From: Fervidobacterium sp.
Lineage (GTDB): Bacteria; Thermotogota; Thermotogae; Thermotogales; Fervidobacteriaceae
DNA length: 12,943 nt
Direction of reading: 5' to 3'
Assembly (NCBI GenBank): GCA_003522805.1
Contig: DPIB01000201.1
Coordinates: 1 to 12,943, forward strand
Of this stretch, positions 6,711 through 12,943 are shown piece by piece. The position numbers and the translations under genes are program-made. The notes under the pieces were generated by a model. It was not told the DNA's origin. It was given only the letters and a program-made list of their open reading frames with translations, and made no database searches. The number at the start of each line of letters is the position of its first letter. Position 1 is the first letter of the stretch.

Positions 6711-8390
6711 ATGGGGAAGTTAAAAATGACCGTTGAAGGCGAAGAATATGAAATACCATTTGGTAGTACGCTTGAGGAGATTGCGAAGACATACGAGGAA
6801 AGAATCGGTAAAGTCATCTTAGGTGCTCAGCTGAACAACTCTATCGTAGAACTTTTCAGACCGATAACTCGTTCTGGAGAGGTTTCTTTCATAACATTAG
6901 ACTCGCAAGACGGACTAAGGATATATCAACGTGGATTGTTTTTTATACTGCATGCTTCTATCAGGAAACTGTACAAGAACTACACGATAAAGGTGTTGCA
7001 TTCGATAGGTCATGGCGTATATTGTGAGATTAGGGAAAATGGAAAAAACGGCAAAATAGTGGAACCTACTGCTAAGGATATAGAAAACATAGTTTCAGAA
7101 ATGAATAGATGGGTTGTGTGCGATTACAAGTTTCAGAAGAATGAACTGCTAAACAGCGAGGCCATAGAGTTATTTGCCAGCACTGGAATGTATGACAAGG
7201 TTAAACTCTTGAAATACAGAAAGAAAAAAACGGTTAAGGTATACGAGGCAGACAACCATTTTGACTATTTTTATGGATACATGCCACCAAGTACAGGATA
7301 CCTTAAATGGTTCAAAGTAGTTAAGTACGGTCAAGGTTTTGTACTACTTCTCCCAAGAGTGGTAAACAATCAAGTGGTTGTTCCAGACTTCAAACCTTTT
7401 CCAAAGCTTTCTGGTATATTCTTGGAATACTCTCGCTGGCTTGAGATTATGGACATCGATAATGTTGGTGACCTTAACGAAGTTATATCAAAAGGCGAAA
7501 GATCAGTAAATGATCTTGTGATACTGACTGAGGCTTTGCATGAAAAACGTATCGCAATGATTTCTGAAGAGATTAGAAGAAGAAAAAGTGTCAGATTAGT
7601 CTTGATAGCGGGGCCATCGTCAAGTGGAAAGACAACATTTTCAAAGAGATTGATGGTTCAGTTGAAGGCAAGTGGTTTTAGACCTGTAACGATCTCTCTG
7701 GATGATTACTTTGTTGATAGAGAAAGGACACCACGAGATGAAAATGGTAATTACGATTTTGAGGCATTGGAAGCAATTGATGTGGAGCTATTTAACAAGA
7801 ATTTAGTAGACCTCTTCAGCGGTAAGGAAGTGGAATTACCGAAATTCGATTTTGTTTCTGGTAGAAGAACCCGTGGTTCAAAACTTAAAATAGACAAAGA
7901 TCAAATAGTAATCGTTGAGGGAATACATGGGCTAAACCCAAAATTAACTGAGCGGATAAAAGAAAACCTTAAATTCGAAATATATGCAAGTGCTTTGGCA
8001 CAACTCAACTTGGATAACGTGAATAGATTGCACACGACAGACATAAGACTCTTCAGAAGGATGGTAAGAGATAGTAAATTCAGAGGTCATGATGCACTGG
8101 CAACATTAAAGATGTGGGAAAACGTTAGGAGCGGTGAGGAAAAAAATATATTTCCATATCAGGAAAATGCTGATGCAATGTTCAATAGTGCTCTCATATA
8201 TGAACTACCGGTTTTGAAAATATATGCAGAGCCACTCTTGGCAGTTGTTCCAGACAACATTCCAGAATCAACCGAAGCAAATAGGTTATTGAAAATTCTT
8301 GACTATTTCTTACCAATAACGAATATAGAAGATATTCCAAGAACATCGATAATTAGGGAGTTTATAGGTAGGAGCGCATTTAAATATTGA
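6711..8390 (+). CDS. TGS domain-uridine kinase fusion (nucleoside kinase)
   Basis: The C-terminal half is a P-loop kinase of the uridine kinase/phosphoribulokinase type, expected to phosphorylate uridine or a related nucleoside with ATP or GTP. Walker A is GPSSSGKT (301-308), followed by VTISLDDYFVDRERTP, a substrate-site pattern of uridine kinases, then LPKFDFVSGRRTRG and IVIVEGIHGLNP. The N-terminal ~65 residues look like a TGS domain as in threonyl-tRNA synthetase, and the next part (KVLHSIGHGVYCEI) resembles the segment after TGS in that enzyme. This fused architecture is known in bacteria but its nucleic-acid or ligand partner is unclear. ATG codons at 6696, 6702 and 6711 are in frame; I prefer 6711 (559 residues) because GAGG at 6698-6701 is nine bases before it. 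A start at 6696 coupled to a leader frame is possible. No catalytic motif appears broken. Confidence 0.9.
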   Translation: MGKLKMTVEGEEYEIPFGSTLEEIAKTYEERIGKVILGAQLNNSIVELFRPITRSGEVSFITLDSQDGLRIYQRGLFFILHASIRKLYKNYTIKVLHSIGHGVYCEIRENGKNGKIVEPTAKDIENIVSEMNRWVVCDYKFQKNELLNSEAIELFASTGMYDKVKLLKYRKKKTVKVYEADNHFDYFYGYMPPSTGYLKWFKVVKYGQGFVLLLPRVVNNQVVVPDFKPFPKLSGIFLEYSRWLEIMDIDNVGDLNEVISKGERSVNDLVILTEALHEKRIAMISEEIRRRKSVRLVLIAGPSSSGKTTFSKRLMVQLKASGFRPVTISLDDYFVDRERTPRDENGNYDFEALEAIDVELFNKNLVDLFSGKEVELPKFDFVSGRRTRGSKLKIDKDQIVIVEGIHGLNPKLTERIKENLKFEIYASALAQLNLDNVNRLHTTDIRLFRRMVRDSKFRGHDALATLKMWENVRSGEEKNIFPYQENADAMFNSALIYELPVLKIYAEPLLAVVPDNIPESTEANRLLKILDYFLPITNIEDIPRTSIIREFIGRSAFKY

Positions 8391-8447
8391 TTAGTCTTGC
8401 TTTCCAATGAGTGATAGTACGATTTTGTAGACCAAGTTTTTCTGACG

Positions 8448-8453
8448 AAGGAG
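8448..8453 (+). promoter_or_regulatory. Shine-Dalgarno AAGGAG for the DtxR-like gene
   Basis: AAGGAG lies ten bases before ATG 8464 but only one base before the in-frame GTG 8455, so the ATG is the better start. Confidence 0.6.
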
Positions 8454-8463
8454 TGTGAACACG

Positions 8464-8985
8464 ATGGAGGTCCAAATAGGTTCAACAGAACGAAAGTACC
8501 TTCTAGCAGTTTACTTAACTCTGAACGAAATGGGATGGACTCGATTGAAAAAAGTCTCAGATTTCTTGAAAGTCAAGATGCCATCTGCTAAGCAATTCTT
8601 AATGAAACTTGAAGATGCGAAGCTTATCTATTATGAAAAGCGCGGAGGTATCTCCCTTACGCAAGAAGGGAAACGGTTAGCAGTTGTTGAAAATGCTAAT
8701 CTAAACGCTGTTAGAATGTTTTTTTGCGAGATACTATCGCTGGATGAGAAAGAGGCCATTGAAGCTGCGTGGAATGTATATTTCAATCTTAATGACAAAA
8801 CGGTGAGAAGATTCTCAGACTTTGCAAGATTCTTAGTAGAAGGTGAAGCAAAGACAGTAATAGAGAAATTTAGGGAATTTATAAACCAGCCGCGAAAGAC
8901 CACTGCACCATGCCAATTAAAGTCAGTGTACGAAGACGAAGGAGACCAACGAACAAGCGATGAGCATAAAGAAGAGTCTGTCTGA
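8464..8985 (+). CDS. DtxR/MntR-like winged-helix regulator lacking metal ligands
   Basis: The 173-residue protein from ATG 8464 has an N-terminal winged helix (residues 9-73) with the DtxR/MntR layout: TERKYLLAVYLTL, recognition helix PSAKQFLMKLEDAKL and wing YYEKRGGISLTQEGKRLA. From memory of Bacillus subtilis MntR it aligns without gaps from residue 11 to about 80. A helical dimerisation part follows (79-127, EILSLDEKEAIEAAW), then a hydrophilic tail (136-173) rich in Asp and Glu. At all six MntR metal-ligand positions the residue cannot take that role: Lys11, Leu14, Leu80, Trp103, Tyr106, Phe107 in place of Asp8, Glu11, His77, Glu99, Glu102, His103. It may therefore regulate without metal or sense something else. 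No SH3-like domain of full DtxR is seen. It overlaps the next gene by 26 bases, which suggests a shared transcript. Confidence 0.8.
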   Translation: MEVQIGSTERKYLLAVYLTLNEMGWTRLKKVSDFLKVKMPSAKQFLMKLEDAKLIYYEKRGGISLTQEGKRLAVVENANLNAVRMFFCEILSLDEKEAIEAAWNVYFNLNDKTVRRFSDFARFLVEGEAKTVIEKFREFINQPRKTTAPCQLKSVYEDEGDQRTSDEHKEESV

Positions 8986-9247
8986 AGAAGATAAAAACTA
9001 TAAGGAACAGGAAGTTTTGGAATACGACATAATTGTGAAAATGGAAAGAGGTAAAGTCCATTTATTAAACTACATTCTTGAAGCTGAAGACAACGCGATG
9101 AACATAAGGAGTTTTGAAGGAGAATACTTAAAAGTAATCGCCCCAAAAGATACAGTAATAGACGCCATAAAACTATTGGAGAGTGTCAAGGAATATGTGG
9201 ACCTTGAAATCATTGGGCTTAGGCCCAACAATGGAACTGCTGGCTAG
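8960..9247 (+). CDS. Small DUF4911-like protein
   Basis: The 95-residue protein resembles the DUF4911 family of small uncharacterised bacterial proteins. The core reads YDIIVKMERGKVHLLNYILE, then a strand-rich middle (NIRSFEGEYLKVIAP) and a helix plus strand (DAIKLLESVKEYVDLEIIG). That is an alpha/beta unit of ferredoxin-like proportions, which is inference. It has no signal peptide, membrane segment, cysteine pair or catalytic motif that I can see. The start at ATG 8960 overlaps the DtxR-like gene by 26 bases; AAGGAG upstream (8938-8943) is rather far at sixteen bases. A later TTG at 9017 is an alternative start that would remove the charged first 19 residues and keep the core. The overlap argues for joint expression with the regulator. 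No function is assigned. Confidence 0.75.
   Translation: MSIKKSLSEEDKNYKEQEVLEYDIIVKMERGKVHLLNYILEAEDNAMNIRSFEGEYLKVIAPKDTVIDAIKLLESVKEYVDLEIIGLRPNNGTAG
9213..9228 (+). repeat. Hairpin TTGGGC-TTAG-GCCCAA in the end of the DUF4911-like gene
   Basis: A perfect six-base-pair, GC-rich stem with a four-base loop lies about twenty bases before the stop codon. No T run follows, so it is not a standard intrinsic terminator, but it could slow polymerase or protect an mRNA end. Confidence 0.35.
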
Positions 9248-9249
9248 TG

Positions 9250-9286
9250 ACTACTGTAGTTGTTGTGAAGTGTTTGTTTTTATAAC
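9250..9286 (+). promoter_or_regulatory. Candidate promoter region before the pduO-hutH-mcp operon
   Basis: The 129-base gap 9248-9376 is the longest without a gene and the natural place for a promoter. It holds an 11-base near-palindrome ACTAC-T-GTAGT (9250-9260), a TTGTTG (9260-9265) and a TATAAC (9281-9286) separated by 15 bases, short of the ideal 17. A second weak -10-like TATATT lies at 9294-9299. The rest of the gap up to the ribosome binding site is AT-rich with no further structure that I can see. It is too short for a typical cobalamin riboswitch. Confidence 0.25.
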
Positions 9287-9364
9287 ATCGGAATATATTT
9301 CTTAGTTTTCTATGTTTGGGTGCATATTTCGATAATAAACATTGAAAACAAAGCGAAAAACGAG

Positions 9365-9370
9365 GGAGGT
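9365..9370 (+). promoter_or_regulatory. Shine-Dalgarno GGAGGT deciding the pduO start
   Basis: GGAGGT lies six bases before GTG 9377 and inside a longer frame opened at GTG 9320. It places the true start nineteen codons further in. Confidence 0.8.
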
Positions 9371-9376
9371 ATAATC

Positions 9377-9901
9377 GTGTCAATTACAACCAAGACTGGT
9401 GACTCAGGTGAAACAAGTCTGGCAAATGGAGAACGAGTACCAAAAGACAACCTGAGGGTCCAGAGCTATGGAACAGTCGACGAACTGAATTCTTTCCTTG
9501 GATTAGCAAAGCACTATCTACCAGAAAATGAAAAAGACATCGTTGAACAAATCCAGAAAGATCTATTCAGACTGGCAGCAGAGCTAGCCAAAGGCGAGGA
9601 ATTTGTGAGACTCCTATCGGAAAAAGAAATTGAAGAAATTACTGAAATTGTGCATTCTTACGAAAAAATGGTTGATCTGAATTCTTTTGCGATTCCGGGA
9701 GGAACAATTGCAAGTGCCCACCTAGATATCTGCAGAACCATAGCTAGGAGATCTGAAAGGACAGTCGTTAGCCTTTCGAAAGAAGAAAAAATCCGTCCTG
9801 AAGTGATTAAGTATCTAAACCGTATCTCAGATTTGTTATACATTATGGCACGATTTCTCGAGGGAGAGAATATAAATAGAATAAGGGGTAGCGAATTATG
9901 A
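9377..9901 (+). CDS. pduO: PduO-type cob(I)alamin adenosyltransferase
   Basis: This enzyme transfers the adenosyl group of ATP to cob(I)alamin to make adenosylcobalamin, the cofactor of radical mutases, dehydratases and some ribonucleotide reductases. It is a cytosolic five-helix bundle that works as a trimer. From GTG 9377 it has 174 residues, usual for the single-domain form. The N-terminal ATP-binding motif TKTGDSGETSL (5-15) is followed by GERVPKDNLRVQSYGTVDELNS (18-39). FAIPGGT (104-110) and the conserved RRSER (124-128) contribute to the ATP site, and YLNRISDLLYIMAR closes the bundle. The frame extends upstream to GTG 9320, but the strong GGAGGT before 9377 and the family N-terminus rule this out. 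The stop overlaps the hutH start (ATGA). The name cobO belongs to an unrelated family and is avoided. Confidence 0.95.
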   Translation: MSITTKTGDSGETSLANGERVPKDNLRVQSYGTVDELNSFLGLAKHYLPENEKDIVEQIQKDLFRLAAELAKGEEFVRLLSEKEIEEITEIVHSYEKMVDLNSFAIPGGTIASAHLDICRTIARRSERTVVSLSKEEKIRPEVIKYLNRISDLLYIMARFLEGENINRIRGSEL

Positions 9902-11367
9902 TAATGATAGATGGTGAGAATCTTACAATTGAACAGGTGCACAAAGTAGCAAGAGGTTATGAGAAAGTAGGCATTTCAGATTTGTCTTATGAAAAAATGT
10001 CGAGAAGTCGAGAAATCGTAGAGATGCTACTCTCCCAAGAAAAGCCCATATACGGTGTTAATACAGGTTTTGGTGCTCTGGCAAGTGTTCAGATTTCAAA
10101 AGAAAAACTAAAAGAGCTTCAGAAGAACATCATCTTATCGCACTCTGCTGGTATAGGTGAATACTTAAGAGAAGACATAGTCAGAGCCATGATGCTTATC
10201 CGTGCTAATGCTTTGGCAAAAGGTTATAGTGGAATTAGGCCAGTGATAGTAGAAAAACTAATCGAACTGTTGAATAGAAAAATAACACCAGCAGTTCCAG
10301 AAAAAGGTTCAGTAGGTGCAAGTGGTGATTTGGCTCCGTTGTCTCATATAGCAATGGCATTGATAGGTCACGGGAAAGTATTTTTTGATAATGAACTTGT
10401 GGATATCGTTTCAACTGAATACATTCCGGTTGAACTTGAAGAAAAAGAGGGCTTGAGTCTAATAAATGGTACACAGTTCATGGCGGCTCATCTCGCACTA
10501 CTTGTGAGAGATATAGAGAAATTCATACAACTAGCAACTCTGACTGCTGCAGCTTCTGTTGATGTGCTCTTGGGAACACCATCTGCGTTTGATGAAAGAA
10601 TACAGATGTGCAGACCTCATCCTGGGCAGATAAAGATAGCACAGTTACTGAGGGAGAACTTGGATGGCAGTGAACTAAGAGAAAGTCACAGGAGTTGTAA
10701 AAAGGTGCAAGATCCATACACACTAAGAACAATACCACAAGTCTATGGAGCAATCTACGACACCGTAAGCTGGATAAGAGAAGTTGTAACACGGGAGATT
10801 AACTCGTCCACTGATAATCCACTAGTTTTTGATGACGAGATTATAAGTGGCGGAAATTTCCATGGGGAACCAATCGCCTTATGTGCTGACTACCTTGCAA
10901 TTGCCCTGACTTCCATGGGGAACATGATCGAAAGAAGAATCGATAGACTTGTTAATCCAAAAATAAACGAAGGATTGCCTGCATTCTTAGCTGCTGGCGA
11001 AGAAGGACTTAACAGTGGTTACATGCTTTGGCAATACACTGCTGCCGCATTATGTAATGAGAATAAAATACTATCATATCCAGCAAGTGCAGACAGTATA
11101 CCAACATCTGCATATCAAGAAGATCACGTAAGCATGGGAGCAAACGCCGTGAAAAAGCTTTACAAAGTATTCGAAAATATGTTATCATTGTTAGCAATAG
11201 AAACTATGTTGTCAAAAGTTGCTTTAGAGTTTAGACGCCCATTAAAAAGCTCAAAGGATATAGAAAATTTCCTAAGCAAGTTTGATATAACTCCCAGTTC
11301 CGACAAGTTTTTTGGTAGTGACTTTCAATATGTAAGATCAATAATAGTGGAGGAGGTGTCTAAATGA
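9898..11367 (+). CDS. hutH: Histidine ammonia-lyase (histidase)
   Basis: Histidase removes ammonia from L-histidine to give trans-urocanate, the first step of histidine breakdown. It is a cytosolic homotetramer with a self-made MIO electrophile from Ala-Ser-Gly. The protein has 489 residues, near the usual ~500. The MIO triad is Ala141-Ser142-Gly143 inside [22 protein letters not shown] (from Tyr52) and SSTDNPLVF with GGNFHG are conserved active-site parts. Ser81-His82 in NIILSHSAG is the pair that marks histidases, where tyrosine and phenylalanine lyases carry other residues. AAGGGGT (9883-9889) lies eight bases before ATG 9898; ATG 9904 is a possible later start. The start overlaps the pduO stop and the stop overlaps the chemoreceptor start, so translation of all three is probably coupled. 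Urocanase and later hut genes are not in the window, so a full pathway is not shown. Confidence 0.96.
   Translation: MIMIDGENLTIEQVHKVARGYEKVGISDLSYEKMSRSREIVEMLLSQEKPIYGVNTGFGALASVQISKEKLKELQKNIILSHSAGIGEYLREDIVRAMMLIRANALAKGYSGIRPVIVEKLIELLNRKITPAVPEKGSVGASGDLAPLSHIAMALIGHGKVFFDNELVDIVSTEYIPVELEEKEGLSLINGTQFMAAHLALLVRDIEKFIQLATLTAAASVDVLLGTPSAFDERIQMCRPHPGQIKIAQLLRENLDGSELRESHRSCKKVQDPYTLRTIPQVYGAIYDTVSWIREVVTREINSSTDNPLVFDDEIISGGNFHGEPIALCADYLAIALTSMGNMIERRIDRLVNPKINEGLPAFLAAGEEGLNSGYMLWQYTAAALCNENKILSYPASADSIPTSAYQEDHVSMGANAVKKLYKVFENMLSLLAIETMLSKVALEFRRPLKSSKDIENFLSKFDITPSSDKFFGSDFQYVRSIIVEEVSK
11351..11358 (+). promoter_or_regulatory. Strong Shine-Dalgarno AGGAGGTG before the chemoreceptor gene
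   Basis: AGGAGGTG within the last codons of hutH, five bases before ATG 11364. It fixes the start and shows that the receptor is translated from the hutH message with its own strong site. Confidence 0.8.
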
Positions 11368-12943
11368 GCTTAAGAATGAAACTCATTCTATCGGTTGTTT
11401 TGGTAGGGGTGTTATCTTCATTTGTTAGTATCTTGGTATCTGTTCTAGTTTCCACAGGCGTTGCCCGTGACTCAGCAGGCCAGATCCAATCACTTGTTCT
11501 GACTTCTGTAAAGAAGGATGTCGAAGTGTATCTAAATAATGTAATAAAACCACTTGCCGACTACTCTTTCAGTGGCGCAATCTCACCTTATATGACAAAT
11601 GTCACGGACGAGCTAGGGTTATCACAACTTGGCTGGGGAGTTAGAAACGCCTACAGTTCTCTCAGTGCAAAAGGGTTTCTAGAGGCGTTGGTAGTCCTAC
11701 CAGATATGCGAGTAATCTCCAAAGATGGAATAGTCCATGTAGATCTTCCAAAACAGCTCATCGAAGATATATTAATAGGAAAGAAAGAAACAGATATCTA
11801 CATGCCTTATACCTATAATGGACGAAGCACATTCATCGTTGCTGCTGCAGTATATGACTTTGGGGAGAATATTATAGGTGTACTCGTAGGTATGTATCCA
11901 TTAGAGGAACTACAAAAAACGGTTTCCAAGTTGAAAGTTGGAAAAGAAGGGTATGTAATATTAACTTACGGGACACTGACAGTCGCCCATCCTCAATCAG
12001 AGTATGTGGGAAAACTCGATCTTGCCAAGGAAGAGGGGACAAAAGGGCTCGCATCTGATATTCTTTCTAAAACGAAGGGAACTGTAACCTATACTTTTAA
12101 TGGCAAGAAATTTGCTGCTTTTGAAAGGATCGGTAACTACAATCTGACGGCGGTAGGCGTGATACCATTTTCTGAAATATCGGCAGCTGGAAACAAAATA
12201 ATAACATCCGGTATATTTGCGGGAATGATTATAGCCCTGTGTGCGGCACTGGTTGCTATTTTTGTAACCGGTACAATTACAACACGTATAGACCATGTTG
12301 TTGAAATTGCTCAAAAGGTAGCGCAGAATGATTTGACTGCACAAGTGGAAGAAGAAAGGCTTGGCAAAGATGAGATAGCTAAACTTGGTGAAGCATTTAA
12401 AATACTCATAGACAGTTTCAGACAAACTGTAGGTGAGGTCATGAAACTTGGTGCGCAGGTCTCTTCTGTTTCACTGATGCTTGACGAGCTTTCCAGCAGT
12501 TCCGCTGAGGCTGCTATAACATCAAAGGAGACTGTTCAAAAAACCACTTTAGAGATTCAAGATATAGCTGCTGCTACCGAAGAAGCTAATAGCGGTATGG
12601 AAGAAATAGCAGCGGGTGCCCAAAATATTGCGAAATACGCTGAGAAATTATCACAAAGTGCTGAACTAATGAGAGACGACGTAGGCACAGTGTCCCAGAA
12701 AATGGGAGAAGTTGAAGCATCTGTTGGCCAAATAAGATCTGGCATGGGTGAATCTTTAACTGCAATCGTTGAACTTACGAAATTCTCTAACCAAATAGGG
12801 GAAATTGTAAATACCATTTCTAGTATTGCAGAGCAAACTAATTTACTAGCTTTAAACGCTGCAATAGAAGCCGCAAGAGCTGGAGAAGCTGGTAGAGGAT
12901 TTGCAGTTGTAGCTGATGAAATAAGGAAACTTGCAGAAGAAAG
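11364..12943 (+). CDS. Methyl-accepting chemotaxis protein (3' end cut by window)
   Basis: This is a transmembrane chemoreceptor that controls CheA through CheW and is tuned by methylation. The open frame runs 526 codons to the window end without a stop. The first membrane segment lies at about 6-31 ([19 protein letters not shown]). A periplasmic domain of ~245 residues follows, of double-Cache size; [18 protein letters not shown] resembles the Cache pattern. The second membrane segment is at about 279-301, then a HAMP domain (about 302-355, with [15 protein letters not shown]). The coiled-coil signalling part ends at the hairpin tip, [21 protein letters not shown] and [15 protein letters not shown], where the window cuts it. 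I do not see the Tyr-x-Arg-x-Trp pattern of amino-acid-binding double-Cache sensors, so the ligand is unknown. ATGA overlap with hutH suggests a signal linked to histidine or its products, which is inference. Confidence 0.95.
   Translation, partial: MSLRMKLILSVVLVGVLSSFVSILVSVLVSTGVARDSAGQIQSLVLTSVKKDVEVYLNNVIKPLADYSFSGAISPYMTNVTDELGLSQLGWGVRNAYSSLSAKGFLEALVVLPDMRVISKDGIVHVDLPKQLIEDILIGKKETDIYMPYTYNGRSTFIVAAAVYDFGENIIGVLVGMYPLEELQKTVSKLKVGKEGYVILTYGTLTVAHPQSEYVGKLDLAKEEGTKGLASDILSKTKGTVTYTFNGKKFAAFERIGNYNLTAVGVIPFSEISAAGNKIITSGIFAGMIIALCAALVAIFVTGTITTRIDHVVEIAQKVAQNDLTAQVEEERLGKDEIAKLGEAFKILIDSFRQTVGEVMKLGAQVSSVSLMLDELSSSSAEAAITSKETVQKTTLEIQDIAAATEEANSGMEEIAAGAQNIAKYAEKLSQSAELMRDDVGTVSQKMGEVEASVGQIRSGMGESLTAIVELTKFSNQIGEIVNTISSIAEQTNLLALNAAIEAARAGEAGRGFAVVADEIRKLAEE

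Noticed and set aside
8391..8463. A promoter in the gap before the DtxR-like gene
   Set aside because: TTGCTT at 8398 has no -10 box at acceptable distance; nothing better than chance was seen.
8631..9146. A 171-residue open frame on the minus strand opposite the regulator and DUF4911-like genes
   Set aside because: The sense strand carries recognisable domains; the minus frame reads as low-complexity Ser/Leu/Phe-rich protein with no motif and no ribosome site that I can see.
9213..9228. The GC-rich hairpin as an intrinsic terminator between the DUF4911-like gene and pduO
   Set aside because: It lies inside the coding region and no T run follows within reach.
9248..9376. A cobalamin riboswitch before pduO
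   Set aside because: The gap is only 129 bases, shorter than a usual cobalamin riboswitch, and I see no B12-box-like sequence.
11997..12425. A 142-residue open frame on the minus strand inside the chemoreceptor gene
   Set aside because: The sense frame encodes clear Cache, membrane and HAMP parts; the antisense product is Tyr/Cys/Phe-rich shadow sequence.

Overview
The window is AT-rich bacterial DNA. All recognisable genes lie on the + strand, packed head to tail with gaps or overlaps mostly under 130 bases. The protein set points to a thermophilic anaerobe of the Thermotogota, perhaps the Fervidobacterium/Thermosipho group. The signs are an FtsZ with almost no C-terminal linker and a DIPAIYKFGLE tail, the compact ~403-residue Thermotoga-type S-adenosylhomocysteine hydrolase, a TGS-uridine kinase fusion, and a small DUF4911-like protein. 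The lineage call is inference from protein character by eye; no 16S rRNA gene is present.

Left part (1-5168): the 3' part of ftsZ (start lies before the window); a PilB/GspE-type traffic ATPase with an intact catalytic core and a tandem MshEN-like N-terminus; three bases later an unrecognised single-pass membrane protein whose exterior is three repeats with an exact 111-residue period; then S-adenosylhomocysteine hydrolase (ahcY). Middle (5214-9247): RNase E/G family endoribonuclease (rng); TGS-uridine kinase fusion; a DtxR/MntR-like winged-helix protein that appears to have lost every metal ligand; and a DUF4911-like protein whose start overlaps it. Right part (9377-12943): PduO-type cob(I)alamin adenosyltransferase, histidine ammonia-lyase (hutH) and a methyl-accepting chemotaxis protein cut by the window end. 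These last three are joined by two ATGA stop/start overlaps and so are very probably one translationally coupled operon.

The left and middle genes are cell division, pilus, methyl-cycle, RNA and nucleotide functions with no obvious shared pathway. The right operon is the most suggestive: histidine breakdown to glutamate, adenosylcobalamin supply and a chemoreceptor would fit a histidine/glutamate fermentation module that uses a B12-dependent mutase, but no mutase gene is in view. No tRNA, rRNA, CRISPR array, insertion sequence or convincing intrinsic terminator was seen. The longest stretch without a gene is 129 bases (9248-9376). Several long upstream-extended reading frames (pilB, ahcY, the DtxR-like gene, pduO) have better starts further in, judged by Shine-Dalgarno position.
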